NCBI GenBank assembly: GCA_016871725.1
Contig: VHCL01000002.1
Span: 62,001 to 126,000 of the forward strand
From: Verrucomicrobiota bacterium
GTDB taxonomy: Bacteria > Verrucomicrobiota > Verrucomicrobiia > Opitutales > UBA953
Length of the DNA stretch: 64,000 nt
Direction: 5' to 3'
The notes beneath the pieces were generated by a model that ran no database searches, was not told where the DNA came from, and saw only the letters and a program-made list of their open reading frames with translations. Shown piece by piece: positions 1 through 8,924 of the stretch. The stretch's first letter is position 1, and every line of letters starts with the position of its first letter. The translations under genes were made by a program, and so were the position numbers.

Positions 1-565
1 TGCCGACGCAGGTCGACTGGCCCTTGCCGCGGCAGGTGAGCTGCCAGACGGCCTCATAAGTGAGGGTTCCGGAGCGGGAGACCACGCCGACGTTGCCGCG
101 CTTGTGGATGTAGCCCGGGGCGATGCCGATGCGGCAGCCGCCGGAGGACTTGTCGCCACGGCCCGGGGTCACGAGGCCGGGGCAGTTCGGGCCGATGAGG
201 CGGGTGCGGCGACCGGCCATGGCGCGCTTGGCGCGGACCATGTCGCGGACCGGGATGCCTTCCGTGATGGCCACGGCGAGGTCGAGGTCGGCGTCGAAGC
301 ACTCGAGGATGGCGTCGGCCGCGAAGGGCGGCGGGACGAAGATCGCGGAGACCGTGGCGCCGGTCTGCTTGGCCGCTTCGGCGACGGTGTTGAAGATCGG
401 GACCTTCTTGCCGGCGTGCTCGAAGACCTGGCCGCCTTTGCCCGGGGTGACGCCGGCGACGACCTGCGAGCCGTAGTCGAGCGAGAGGCGGGCGTGGCGC
501 GCGCCGAAATCGCCCGTGATGCCTTGGACGAGGATGCGGGTGTCTTCTTTGACGAGGATGGACAT
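1..565 (-). CDS. sucD: Succinate-CoA ligase alpha subunit (3' end outside window)
   Basis: This subunit works with SucC in the cytoplasmic TCA cycle, interconverting succinyl-CoA and succinate with nucleotide phosphorylation. The ATG is at 565, and 188 codons are visible of a family length near 290. The N-terminal CoA-binding domain has [11 protein letters not shown] (about residue 15) and TPGKGG (about 40). IGPNCPG (about 124) and [11 protein letters not shown] (about 163) are family hallmarks. The phosphorylated histidine would lie beyond the edge. A short insertion (about residues 134-142, GRGDKSSGG) follows IGPNCPG compared with the E. coli protein as I remember it. The gene starts 19 bp after sucC ends, so the two are probably co-transcribed. 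Confidence 0.96.
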   Translation of the reverse strand, partial: MSILVKEDTRILVQGITGDFGARHARLSLDYGSQVVAGVTPGKGGQVFEHAGKKVPIFNTVAEAAKQTGATVSAIFVPPPFAADAILECFDADLDLAVAITEGIPVRDMVRAKRAMAGRRTRLIGPNCPGLVTPGRGDKSSGGCRIGIAPGYIHKRGNVGVVSRSGTLTYEAVWQLTCRGKGQSTCVG

Positions 566-584
566 GAGAGTGGGCGGCGAGGGG

Positions 585-1796
585 TTACTTGTGGTTGACC
601 AGCTTCACGATCTTCTGGGCCGCGTCGGCCATGGAGTCGCCGGACACGATGGTCAGGCCGGAGGCGGCGAGGGTGGCCTTGCCGGCCTCCACGTTGTTGC
701 CTTCGAGGCGCACCACGAGGGGCAGCTTGAGGCCGGTCTCCTTGACCGCCTCGATGATGCCCGTGGCGATCACGTTGCAGTCCATGATGCCGCCGAAGAT
801 GTTCACCAGTATGCCCTTCACGTTGGCGTCGCCCAGGATGATCTTGAAGGCCGCCGTCACCTGGTCCTTGGTCGCGCCGCCGCCGACGTCGAGGAAGTTG
901 GCCGGGCTGCCGCCGAAGTGCTGGATGATGTCCATCGTGGACATCGCGAGGCCGGCGCCGTTGACGAGGCAGGCGATGTTGCCGTCGAGGGCGATGTAGG
1001 AGAGGCCGTACTTCGAGGCTTCGATCTCCTTGGCGTCCTCCTCGTTGAGGTCGCGGAGGGCGACCACGTCCGGGTGACGGAACAGGGCGTTGTCGTCGAA
1101 CGACACCTTGGCGTCGAGGGCGAGGAGCTTGCCTTCCTTCGTGACGAGGAGCGGGTTCACCTCGACCATCGCGCAGTCCTTCTCCCAGTAGAAGTGGTAG
1201 AGCTTCGTGACGAGCGTCACGCACTGCTTGAAGAGGTCGCCGGAGAAGCCGAGGGCGAAGGCGATCTGGCGGGCCTGGTAGGCCTGGAGGCCGACGGCGG
1301 GGTCGACCTGCACCTTGAAGATCTTCTCGGGGGTGTGGTGGGCGACGTGCTCGATCTCCATGCCGCCTTCGGTCGAGGCGACGATGACCGGGCAGGAGGT
1401 CGCGCGGTCGAGGAGGATGGCGAGGTAGTACTCGTCGTCCCGGCCGTCAGGGCGCTTGCCGAGGTTGGCGGCCTCGGTGAAGTAGATCGTCTGGACCTTG
1501 CGGCCCTCCGGGCCCGTCTGGGCGGTGACGAGGGTGTTGCCGAGCATCGCCTTGGCGTTCTCGAGCGCCTTCTCCTTGGTCGGCGAGAACTTCACGCCGC
1601 CCTTGAAGCCGTCGGTGAAGGTGCCCTTGCCGCGGCCGCCCGCGTGGATCTGGGACTTCACCATGATGCCGCCGGCGGTGTCGATCTTGGCGAGCGCGCC
1701 TTCGAATTCGGCGACGGATCTGACCGCCACGCCCTTCGGAACGGCGACGCCGAACTTCTCGAAGAGTTCCTTGGCTTGGTATTCGTGAATGTTCAT
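585..1796 (-). CDS. sucC: Succinate-CoA ligase beta subunit
   Basis: This is the nucleotide-binding subunit of succinyl-CoA synthetase. The protein has 403 residues (E. coli has 388). It begins [12 protein letters not shown], typical of the family. The ATP-grasp region carries [10 protein letters not shown] (51-60) and the metal-binding segment VEVNPLL (211-217). The C-terminal ligase domain has [11 protein letters not shown] (279-289) and [10 protein letters not shown] (332-341). On the coding strand the frr-sucC gap ends in a C5T7 run just before the ATG. No hairpin precedes it, so it does not look like a terminator. The order frr-sucC-sucD suggests one transcript. Confidence 0.97.
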   Translation of the reverse strand: MNIHEYQAKELFEKFGVAVPKGVAVRSVAEFEGALAKIDTAGGIMVKSQIHAGGRGKGTFTDGFKGGVKFSPTKEKALENAKAMLGNTLVTAQTGPEGRKVQTIYFTEAANLGKRPDGRDDEYYLAILLDRATSCPVIVASTEGGMEIEHVAHHTPEKIFKVQVDPAVGLQAYQARQIAFALGFSGDLFKQCVTLVTKLYHFYWEKDCAMVEVNPLLVTKEGKLLALDAKVSFDDNALFRHPDVVALRDLNEEDAKEIEASKYGLSYIALDGNIACLVNGAGLAMSTMDIIQHFGGSPANFLDVGGGATKDQVTAAFKIILGDANVKGILVNIFGGIMDCNVIATGIIEAVKETGLKLPLVVRLEGNNVEAGKATLAASGLTIVSGDSMADAAQKIVKLVNHK

Positions 1797-1826
1797 GGAA
1801 ATGAAAAAAAGGGGGCGGGGAGGTGG

Positions 1827-2390
1827 TCAGCCCTTCAGCTCGGCTTCCTTCGCCTTCAGGTTCTTCTCGATCTCGGCGATGAACTTGTCGGTGTTCGTCT
1901 GCACGTCCTTTTCGGAGCGCTTCAGCTCGTCGTCGGTGACGACCTTTTCCTTGTTGCCCTTCTTGAGGAGCTCGAGGGCGTCGCGACGGGCGTTGCGCAC
2001 GCGGACCTTGCCTTCTTCGGCCATCTGGGTGGCCTTCTTGGCGAGCTCGAGGCGGCGTTCGCCGGAGAGGGACGGGACGGGGCAGCGGAGGAAGTTGCCC
2101 TGGGGGACGGGGTTGATCCCGATGTTCGCGGCCTGGATGGCCTTGCGGATGTCCTCCATCGCGGCCTTGTCGAACGGCTGCACGACGATGTTCTGGGCGT
2201 CGGGCGTGGTGATGGCGGCCATGTCCTTGAGGCGCTGGGTCATGCCGTAGGCTTCGACGTGGACCTGGAGGTTCTCGATCATGCCGGGCGAGGCCTTGCC
2301 GGTGTGCAGCGTGGCGAACTCGTGGGAGGTGTGATCGACCGCCTTCTTCATGGCGGTGGCGCCGTCGGCGATGACTTTCTTGATGTCCAT
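1827..2390 (-). CDS. frr: Ribosome recycling factor
   Basis: RRF splits post-termination ribosomes together with EF-G. The length of 187 residues is normal. The first helix carries LHTGKASPGM, the counterpart of the usual R-T-G-R-A segment. The family segments VQPFDKAAMEDIRKAI and GINPVPQGN follow, and the C-terminal helix is lysine/glutamate rich. It lies 33 bp downstream of pyrH, the classic pyrH-frr order. The start MDIKKVIADG has no in-frame competitor nearby. Confidence 0.96.
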   Translation of the reverse strand: MDIKKVIADGATAMKKAVDHTSHEFATLHTGKASPGMIENLQVHVEAYGMTQRLKDMAAITTPDAQNIVVQPFDKAAMEDIRKAIQAANIGINPVPQGNFLRCPVPSLSGERRLELAKKATQMAEEGKVRVRNARRDALELLKKGNKEKVVTDDELKRSEKDVQTNTDKFIAEIEKNLKAKEAELKG

Positions 2391-2423
2391 TGGATAGGGT
2401 AGGGGTGTCGGGTTGTTGGAAAA

Positions 2424-3158
2424 TCAGGCGACGAGCGTGCCGATGCGCTGGCCGAGGACGGCCTTCTTCACGGCGCCCTTCTCGGACATCGAGAGCACGA
2501 TGATCGGGAGCTTGTTGGCCTCGCAGAGGGAGAACGCCTCGGCGTCCATGACGCCGAGGCGCTTCTGGAGGGCTTCGGCGTGCGAGACGCGGTCGTAGCG
2601 CTTGGCGTCCTTGTGCTTCATCGGGTCCTTGTCGTAGACGCCGTCGACCTTGGTGGCCTTCAGGATGGCGTCGGCGCCGATCTCATTGGCGCGGAGGGCG
2701 GAAGCGTAGTCGGTGGTGCAGTACGGGTTGCCCGTGCCGGCGACGAAGATCACGATGCGGCCGCGTTCCAGGTGGCGGGTGGCGCGGCGCTGGATGAAGG
2801 GCTCCGCGATGCGGTCCATGGGGATGGCCGTCATCACGCGGCATTCGAGGCCCGCCTTCTCGAGGCGATCCATCAGGGCGAGGCCGTTGATGACCGTGGC
2901 GAGCATGCCCATGTTGTCGCCGGTGGTCCGGTCGGTGCCGTTGGCGCGCGCGCCGGCGAGGCCGCGGAAGATGTTGCCGCCGCCGACCACGACCGCGACC
3001 TGGGTGCCGACTTTCTGCACCGCGCGCAGCTCCTCGGCCAGGCGGTCGAGGACGGCGCTGTCGATCGATTCGCCGGTGGCGTCATTGCGGAGGGCTTCGC
3101 CGCTGATCTTGAGCACGATCCGACGATACTTCGGCTTCTGGGAGGCGGAGGCGGGCAT
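2424..3158 (-). CDS. pyrH: UMP kinase
   Basis: Bacterial UMP kinase of the amino-acid-kinase fold phosphorylates UMP to UDP for pyrimidine nucleotide synthesis. The protein has 244 residues, normal for PyrH. Visible motifs are KISGEAL near residue 18, GGGNIFRG near 59 and GADAILKATKVDGVYDKDP near 170. The C-terminus, MSEKGAVKKAVLG, is also typical. It leads the pyrH-frr-sucCD group. The gene reads away from the tRNA-Gln gene on the opposite strand. Confidence 0.96.
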   Translation of the reverse strand: MPASASQKPKYRRIVLKISGEALRNDATGESIDSAVLDRLAEELRAVQKVGTQVAVVVGGGNIFRGLAGARANGTDRTTGDNMGMLATVINGLALMDRLEKAGLECRVMTAIPMDRIAEPFIQRRATRHLERGRIVIFVAGTGNPYCTTDYASALRANEIGADAILKATKVDGVYDKDPMKHKDAKRYDRVSHAEALQKRLGVMDAEAFSLCEANKLPIIVLSMSEKGAVKKAVLGQRIGTLVA

Positions 3159-3250
3159 ACAGGGGAAATGAGACAGACCTCCCCCAGCGTCAACCCCGCC
3201 TTGGTCTCGCTTGACTCCGCCCCCCGAGTCGCTGTTCAGTCGGGGTGCGC

Positions 3251-3321
3251 AGACCCGTGGTGTAACGGTAGCACAAATGATTTTGGTTCATTTTGTCGGG
3301 GTTCGAATCCCTGCGGGTCTA
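3251..3321 (+). tRNA. tRNA-Gln (anticodon UUG)
   Basis: A cloverleaf can be folded by eye. The acceptor stem pairs AGACCCG (3251-3257) with CGGGTCT (3314-3320), followed by discriminator A. The D-arm contains GGTGTAACGGTAGCAC. The anticodon stem AATGA/TCATT encloses the loop TTTTGGT, giving anticodon TTG. The T-arm is CGGGG-TTCGAAT-CCCTG. No CCA is encoded. It is a lone tRNA between divergent pyrH and convergent efp. Confidence 0.95.
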
Positions 3322-3349
3322 CGCTCCTTCCGGTCGTTCCGGCCAAGAA

Positions 3350-3378
3350 AGAACCCCGGCGGCCCGGGGTTCTGGCGG
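3350..3378 (-). terminator. Hairpin terminator downstream of efp
   Basis: A perfect 10-bp stem (AGAACCCCGG / CCGGGGTTCT, 3350-3373) has a 4-nt loop. Read on the minus strand it is followed by TTTCTT, a weak U-tract, just after the efp stop. It may also stop transcription of the tRNA from the other side, although that side lacks a T run. Confidence 0.6.
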
Positions 3379-3395
3379 AGGGCTGTAAGGGCGGC

Positions 3396-3959
3396 TTAAG
3401 CGCGACCGAGGTATTCCTTATTCTCGGTGCTGACCTTGATCTTCTCGCCCTGCTTGATGAAGAGCGGGACGTTGACCTGGAGGCCGTTCTCGCACGTGAC
3501 GGTCTTCTGGACGTTGCCGGCGGTGTCGCCCTTGACGGCGGGCGGGGCTTCCAGGACCTCGACGGTGACGGAGGGGGGCAGGTCGACGGTGACCGGCTTC
3601 TCCTCGACGAAGAGGACCATGTAGGAGGTGCCCGGGATCAGGAACTCCTTGGATTCTTCGAGGGAGACCTCGGAGATGTAGTATTCCTCGAAGGTGTTGG
3701 GGTCGGAGAAGACGTAGCTGCCGTCGGCTTGGTAGGACAGCTCGAGCTGCTTGATGGAGTTGTCGAAGACCTCGAAGCTGACGCCGATGCCGCAACGGAC
3801 GGGGATCTTGGCGCCGGTCTTGATGGAGCGGAGTTCCATCTGGACGTAGGAGGCGTTGTTCGGGGGGGTGCGGACGACGCACTCGAGAACGATGCAGAGC
3901 TCGCCGTTGTAGCTCATGATGTTCTTCTTCTTGATACGATTGACGGGAAGGTTGGCCAT
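3396..3959 (-). CDS. efp: Elongation factor P with non-lysine loop tip
   Basis: EF-P relieves ribosome stalling at polyproline stretches. The start is taken as the ATG at 3959 (187 residues). An in-frame GTG at 3977 would add six residues and has no better ribosome site. The KOW-like N-domain and two OB folds are present, including LLEGDTAG-like VKGDTAG and the C-terminal VPLFIKQGEKIKVST. The domain I loop reads TPPNN, where E. coli has PGKGQ. Residue 34, normally the modified lysine, is asparagine, preceded by two prolines. None of the modification genes epmA, epmB, earP or ymfI is in this window. The ortholog assignment is firm; the mode of activation is unknown. Confidence 0.9.
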   Translation of the reverse strand: MANLPVNRIKKKNIMSYNGELCIVLECVVRTPPNNASYVQMELRSIKTGAKIPVRCGIGVSFEVFDNSIKQLELSYQADGSYVFSDPNTFEEYYISEVSLEESKEFLIPGTSYMVLFVEEKPVTVDLPPSVTVEVLEAPPAVKGDTAGNVQKTVTCENGLQVNVPLFIKQGEKIKVSTENKEYLGRA

Positions 3960-4075
3960 GGGAGTAAGGGCGGACACAAGCGAAGCCCTTCGGGACGGTC
4001 AAGCCGGACTTGCCCGCAAGGGCGGGGAGCCCCCCGGGACCCTTGGAAACAGGCTCTCCGCGGGGGTTCGGCGGA

Positions 4076-4756
4076 CTATTCGACGGTGAAAAGGACCCCG
4101 CCGATCTGGTTGATCTTGATGGTCGGGGCCGCGCCGCTGGTCGTCATGCTGGCCTTGGCCGCGTTGGCGGCGTTGGCGCCCTCGACCGAGGCGCCGTCCA
4201 CGGCTTCGACCTCGAAGCCGGTGTAGAGGGTGATCAGGTTGGCGTAGAGCCGCTGCAGTTCCGCCTTGGAGGCGACGACCATCTCGACGGTCTTCGCGTG
4301 GGTGGTGGTCGGGTAGGTCTTCACGACGATGTCACCGGTGGTGCCGGCGATCATGTTGTTGACCTTCGTTTCGACGGCCGCGAGCTGGCTCGGGATCGGC
4401 AGCCGGGAAGCCTGGCTGGGGTCGAGTCCGCGGTTCTGGGAGTTGGCTTCGCTGGCCCGGTTGACGCGGTTGGCGACGTCGTCCGTGCCCGGCGGCCGGG
4501 CGGCGTAGAGGCGGAGCTGCTGGTGCGAGTCCTTCATGTCGATGACGACTTCGGCGACGATGAACGAACCGGTGGTGTACTCCTGGAAGGAGATCGAGAG
4601 GATGGCGTCGGCGCGGCCGTAGAAAGCCATGTCGGTCCGGGCGATCTTGATCCCGAAGATGCCTTGGTTGCGGATGGCTCTCTTGGTCATCTGCAGGGCT
4701 TCGGCCTGCGGGACGAGGGCCAGGGCGGCGAGCAGCGCGAGGGCGAGGGGTCTCAT
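4076..4756 (-). CDS. Exported protein of unknown function
   Basis: I do not recognise this 226-residue protein. Residues 1-20 (MRPLALALLAALALVPQAEA) form a clear Sec signal peptide ending in an AxA-type cleavage site. The mature part has no cysteine pair or lipobox. It contains alternating beta-like segments, a basic/aspartate middle (DDVANRVNRASEAN) and an alanine-rich stretch near 195-205. It is monocistronic, lying between efp downstream and the divergent ABC transporter upstream. A periplasmic or outer-envelope role is inferred from the signal peptide alone. Confidence 0.7.
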   Translation of the reverse strand: MRPLALALLAALALVPQAEALQMTKRAIRNQGIFGIKIARTDMAFYGRADAILSISFQEYTTGSFIVAEVVIDMKDSHQQLRLYAARPPGTDDVANRVNRASEANSQNRGLDPSQASRLPIPSQLAAVETKVNNMIAGTTGDIVVKTYPTTTHAKTVEMVVASKAELQRLYANLITLYTGFEVEAVDGASVEGANAANAAKASMTTSGAAPTIKINQIGGVLFTVE

Positions 4757-4803
4757 GGTGATAAGCCTTTACGATGAGGTGGGGGGAGGCAAGACTGCAA
4801 CCG

Positions 4804-6501
4804 ATGCTGAGCTGCGAGAATCTCACCGTAAGGGCGGGCGCCGACGGCCCCGTCATCCTCGACGGCGCCAACGCCCGCTTCCTCCCCCGCGGGCTCAACG
4901 CCGTCATCGGGCCTTCGGGCTGCGGCAAGACGACCCTGATGAAGGCCATCCTGGGCATCCTGCCTTCGACGGGGGTGGCCAGCCTCGCCGGCCAGCCGAT
5001 CACCTGCACCGAAGACCTCATCGGCAAGGTCGGTTTCGCCCCGCAGTTCACCGCCGCCCAGGCGCAGCTGACCGTCGCGGAGTCCTTGGAGTACGCCTTG
5101 CGGCTCGCCGTCCCCGACGCGTCCGAGCGCGCCCGTCGGCTGGAGTCCGTGCTCGGCGTGACCGGCATGGCCCCGCACCGGGACAAGCGGGTCTCGGCCC
5201 TTTCCGGCGGCCAGTTGCGCCGCCTCTCCCTCGGCCTGGAACTGACCCTCGACCCGGCCTGCATGGTCTGCGACGAGGTCACTTCGGGCCTGGATCCGCA
5301 GTCGGAGGACCAGATCCTCGCGCTGCTGCGCGACCTCGCGGAGTCCCATCACAAGAGCTTCGTCTGCATCATCCATAATCTCGGCAAGCTGAACCAGTTC
5401 GACTGGGTCACGGTCGTGTATCAGGGCGACGTGGTCTTCCAAGGTTCGCCTGACGAGCTGCTGGCCTACTTCGGGATCCCGGACGGGCTGCGGCTCTACG
5501 AGGTGCTCAACGCCTCCGACCTCGCGACCTGGCGCGACCGCTGGGCCATCCATCAGGCCGAGCACCCGGAGGCCTACGCCACGGCGGTCGCCAAGGTCGG
5601 CGCGCCGGCCGAGGTCGAGCCGCTGCCCGAGCCCGTCGTCCCCGGCGGCGTGTCCCAGTTCAACACGCTGCTCGCGCGCCGGCTCAAGCTCTTCTTACGC
5701 GACACCGGCTACCTCGGGCTCACGCTCGCCATCACCTTCGGTTTCCCGCTGCTCGTCATCATCTTCAACCTCGAGGGCTCCTGGGACGTCCTGAAGATCC
5801 CGATGGACCGCAACATGGCGTCGATGGAGGAGGTCAAGCAGGCCTTGAACGTCCAGGTGGCCAACGCCCAGCTGGCGGGCCTCGCCGCCGGCCTCGTGAT
5901 GTTCCAGGTCATCCTGCTCACGCTCATGGGCGCCAACAACGGCGGCCGCGAGATCTCGGCCGAGCGCGTGCTCTACGAGAAGGAGCGGATGACCGGGCTG
6001 CGTCCCTGGGCCTACGCGTTCTCGAAGATCGTCTTCGTCTCCCTCATCGGCGTCGCCCAAGGCGTCTGGATGTGTTTCTTCGTGAAGCTCATCTGCAACT
6101 TCCCGGGTCCGTGGGCCGAGCAGCTGGCGATCCTGGCCGGCAGCTGCGTCTCCATGTCGGTGGTCTGCCTGGGCTTCTCGGCCATGCTCACCTCGCCGGA
6201 GAAATCGTCGCTGCTCTCGATCTACCTCGTGGGCTTCCAGCTGCCCCTCTCGGGGGTCGTCCTGGCCCTGCCGCCGGCGCTGACCTGGCTCTGCCGTCCT
6301 TTCATCAACGCCTACTGGGGTTGGTCGGGCTACATGAAGTCCATGATGGGCCTGCCATTGTATGATGCTTATACGGCGAGCATGCCCAACCAGAGCGCCT
6401 ACGTGGCCAGCACGCCCGAAGGCCTGGCGGTCCTCCTGATCCAAGGCCTTTTCGGCATCTGCCTGGTCGTCTTCGGCTGCCAGCAGAAGCGCTGGAGCTG
6501 A
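4804..6501 (+). CDS. ABCG-type half transporter (ATPase fused to ABC-2 permease)
   Basis: This is an ATP-driven membrane exporter of unknown substrate, about 565 residues. The N-terminal nucleotide-binding domain has the P-loop GPSGCGKTT (about residue 36), signature LSGGQLRRLS, Walker B CMVCDEVTSGLD and an H-loop histidine in CIIHNLG. A linker (about 235-290) leads to a C-terminal ABC-2-like permease. About six hydrophobic segments are visible there, for example GYLGLTLAITFGFPLLVII and LLSIYLVGFQLPLSGVVLAL. ATPase-before-permease order in one chain is the ABCG (White/PDR) layout. The ATG at 4804 is preferred over one at 4774 because the ABC domain starts there and a GGGGGAGG run lies upstream. 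It is divergent from the preceding gene. Confidence 0.88.
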   Translation: MLSCENLTVRAGADGPVILDGANARFLPRGLNAVIGPSGCGKTTLMKAILGILPSTGVASLAGQPITCTEDLIGKVGFAPQFTAAQAQLTVAESLEYALRLAVPDASERARRLESVLGVTGMAPHRDKRVSALSGGQLRRLSLGLELTLDPACMVCDEVTSGLDPQSEDQILALLRDLAESHHKSFVCIIHNLGKLNQFDWVTVVYQGDVVFQGSPDELLAYFGIPDGLRLYEVLNASDLATWRDRWAIHQAEHPEAYATAVAKVGAPAEVEPLPEPVVPGGVSQFNTLLARRLKLFLRDTGYLGLTLAITFGFPLLVIIFNLEGSWDVLKIPMDRNMASMEEVKQALNVQVANAQLAGLAAGLVMFQVILLTLMGANNGGREISAERVLYEKERMTGLRPWAYAFSKIVFVSLIGVAQGVWMCFFVKLICNFPGPWAEQLAILAGSCVSMSVVCLGFSAMLTSPEKSSLLSIYLVGFQLPLSGVVLALPPALTWLCRPFINAYWGWSGYMKSMMGLPLYDAYTASMPNQSAYVASTPEGLAVLLIQGLFGICLVVFGCQQKRWS

Positions 6502-6613
6502 GACCGGGCGGCCGGGGCGGCGTCGGATTGCCCTCAGGCGGGGAAATCGCTGGAACAAATCCCAAAGGGGGCTAGGATGAGGAGGCAGGGCAGCCTGCGC
6601 CCTCTTCTTCCGC

Positions 6614-7000
6614 ATGTCCAAGATCAACCCCCTTTTCTTCGCCCTCGGCATCCCCGTCGTGGTCATCGTGATCCTGGTCGCGATCGTCGTGCCGCGCATG
6701 GGCGGCGGCGGCCGCTTCGCCGACCTGACGCCGTTCTCCGTCGACACCTATCGCCGCGACTGGGCGACGCTCCAGGGCAACAGCTATCGCCTCGAGTGCC
6801 AGGTCGAGCAGCAGCTGGCCTTCGTCGAAGGCCGGGGCCGCGTCCTCGCCGTGAAGCCGATCGGCAAGGAGCCCGTCGGCCGCATCCCCGTCTTCATCCC
6901 CGCGGGCTCCGCCGACTCGTTCGAGGTCGGCCAGCGCTTCAAGTGCAAGCTGCGCGTCACCCGCGACCTCCTGGTCGTCGAAGCCCTGGAGCGCTTCTGA
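6614..7000 (+). CDS. Small membrane-anchored protein of unknown function
   Basis: A 128-residue protein with one N-terminal transmembrane segment (about residues 8-28, PLFFALGIPVVVIVILVAIVV) followed by a glycine-rich hinge (MGGGGR). The soluble domain of about 90 residues is beta-rich, perhaps OB-like (YRLECQVEQQL, GQRFKCKLRVTRDLLVVEAL). That fold guess is inference only. Its stop is 10 bp before the ATG of the next, longer exported protein, so the two are likely a unit. Confidence 0.72.
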   Translation: MSKINPLFFALGIPVVVIVILVAIVVPRMGGGGRFADLTPFSVDTYRRDWATLQGNSYRLECQVEQQLAFVEGRGRVLAVKPIGKEPVGRIPVFIPAGSADSFEVGQRFKCKLRVTRDLLVVEALERF

Positions 7001-7010
7001 TTCTCCCGCC

Positions 7011-8921
7011 ATGCGTCACCTCATCCTTTCCTGCTTCGGTTGGTGCGCCCTGACCGTGCTCGGTTTCGCGCAGGCGCCGCCGCCCGCGCCCGCGCCGGGC
7101 GGCACCGCCGGCGACTACAAGAGCTCGACGGCCGAGGGCGGCGCCGACCGCCTCTTCAACGTCAACAGCGATTCCGTGGACCTCGAGAACGGGACCATGC
7201 AATGGAAGGGCACCACGATGAACCTCGGCAACACCCGCTCCGTGCGGGCCCGTTTCGAGCGCTACCTCGCGGCGCCGACCGACAACGGCGACATGAAGCG
7301 TTACGTCGCGATCCTCGACCAGATCCAGCTCCTCCTTTCGCCGCAGACCCTCAACCGCGACAACTACTTCCGCAACCAGCAGGAGGCCTTCAACCTGCTC
7401 TTCAAGGCCGCCGAATTCGAGTTCGACGCCGAAGGCTGCCTCACCATCGCCAGCCAGGTCCAGAAGGCCTGGCGCATGAAGAGCGAGTACAAGGACATCG
7501 AGGTCACCCTCAACCAGCTGGAGATGCTGCGCAAGGTGCAGGAGTCCGTGATCGTCAACCGCGCCGACCGCGTCGAGGAGGCCAACGCCGAGCGCATGTC
7601 GGGCAAGGGGAAGATGGTCTCCAAGGGCGCCACGGGCGCGACCGAGCTGGGCTTCAAGGTCAAGGACGAGGCCCGCACGCAGGCCCAGATGCTCGCCCAG
7701 GGCACGAAGCTCTCCGCCGTCGGCCTCAAGGCCAAGATCGAGTTCCAGTCCCAGATGGTGGCCTTCCTGATGGCCCGCCGCTACCGCCATGCTCTCACGA
7801 CCAGCGCCTTCTACCGCGTCATCTTCAACGCCAGCAACCAGGAGGTCGTCGTCGGGGCCAAGGAAGTGAAGGAGTTCTTCCCGGTCTCGGATTTCGTGCC
7901 GACCCTCGAGTCCATCGACCTGCTCGCCCGCGAGGCGATCAAGGACGTGGGCAAGGGCATGCAGACGGTCGACGACCTGATGAAGCAGGAGGAGCTCTAC
8001 GGCGCCTTCGAGCGGCTCCAGGAGACCTTCTTCCTCGGTGAATTCGAGCCGCCCGTGATGCTCTACCCGCAGGAGAAGAAGCGCCAGATGCTGGCGCTCT
8101 GGAAGGACCTCCGCGAACTGCAGCGCCTCGGCGACGAGCGTGACCTCGCGAGCGTCGAGGCCTACGTGAACAAGGTCCGCGGGCAGGCCCGCGACTTCCC
8201 CGGCGCCCCGGTGCTCTCGAAGGTCAACAACGCGATGAACGCGTCGAACATGTCGCTGCTCTCCGCCAAGGCGGCCGCCCTCGCCGGCGACAACGCCAAG
8301 GCCGAGGCCGCCCTCGAGCGCGCCACGAAGATCTGGCCGCAGAACCCGGGCGTGAAGGAGTTCGCCAACCAGGTCGTGAGCCGCCAGGACACCCTCGCCC
8401 AGAAGATCCCCGAGTTCGACCGGCTGATGGCCGAGGCCAAGTGGCGCGAGATCTTCAACAAGAAGCTCGAGTACGCGCTGGCGCTCGCCCAGGACAAGGA
8501 GCGCTCAGAGAAGCTCCGCAAGGTCGTCCAGCGCGTCGGCGAGCTCGACGCCAACATCCAGAAGGCCTCCATGCTCGCGGCCCAGAACAATCCCTACCTC
8601 GCGTGGGACGTGATCGTGGAGATCCACAAGACGGAGTCCGACGACCTCGTGCTCGCCAAGACCCGTTCGGACATCGCCCCGCTCGTCGCCGGCTACGCCC
8701 AGCTCATCGGCCGCGCCGAGAAGCTCGAGAAGGAAGGCGCCGAGGCCGCGGCCTTGGCCGCCTGGCTCTCCGCCCAGGACATGAACCCGGCTTCGCCGAC
8801 CTGCGGCGCCGCCGTCAAGCGCCTGGCGCGCGCGGTCGCCGAGAGCGCCGTCATCCGGACCGAGGGCGCCGTGCCCACGCCGCCGGCCGCCGACGACATC
8901 CCGGCGCCGCCGACGAAGTGA
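7011..8921 (+). CDS. Large exported helical protein of unknown function
   Basis: A 636-residue protein with an N-terminal signal peptide (about residues 1-21, cleavage after GFAQ or nearby) and a proline/alanine-rich linker. The rest is long, charged and largely alpha-helical, with TPR-like alanine/leucine spacing around residues 410-520 (AKAAALAGDNAKAEAALERA). The C-terminus is again proline rich (PTPPAADDIPAPP). I recognise no family. Its close link to the anchored protein upstream suggests a shared periplasmic job. It is convergent with the MBL hydrolase, with only 3 bp between the stops. Confidence 0.72.
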   Translation: MRHLILSCFGWCALTVLGFAQAPPPAPAPGGTAGDYKSSTAEGGADRLFNVNSDSVDLENGTMQWKGTTMNLGNTRSVRARFERYLAAPTDNGDMKRYVAILDQIQLLLSPQTLNRDNYFRNQQEAFNLLFKAAEFEFDAEGCLTIASQVQKAWRMKSEYKDIEVTLNQLEMLRKVQESVIVNRADRVEEANAERMSGKGKMVSKGATGATELGFKVKDEARTQAQMLAQGTKLSAVGLKAKIEFQSQMVAFLMARRYRHALTTSAFYRVIFNASNQEVVVGAKEVKEFFPVSDFVPTLESIDLLAREAIKDVGKGMQTVDDLMKQEELYGAFERLQETFFLGEFEPPVMLYPQEKKRQMLALWKDLRELQRLGDERDLASVEAYVNKVRGQARDFPGAPVLSKVNNAMNASNMSLLSAKAAALAGDNAKAEAALERATKIWPQNPGVKEFANQVVSRQDTLAQKIPEFDRLMAEAKWREIFNKKLEYALALAQDKERSEKLRKVVQRVGELDANIQKASMLAAQNNPYLAWDVIVEIHKTESDDLVLAKTRSDIAPLVAGYAQLIGRAEKLEKEGAEAAALAAWLSAQDMNPASPTCGAAVKRLARAVAESAVIRTEGAVPTPPAADDIPAPPTK

Positions 8922-8924
8922 GCC

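Noticed and set aside
3960-3977. GTG start adding six residues to EF-P
   Set aside because: The ATG at 3959 gives the normal EF-P length and N-terminus, and neither start has a clear ribosome site.
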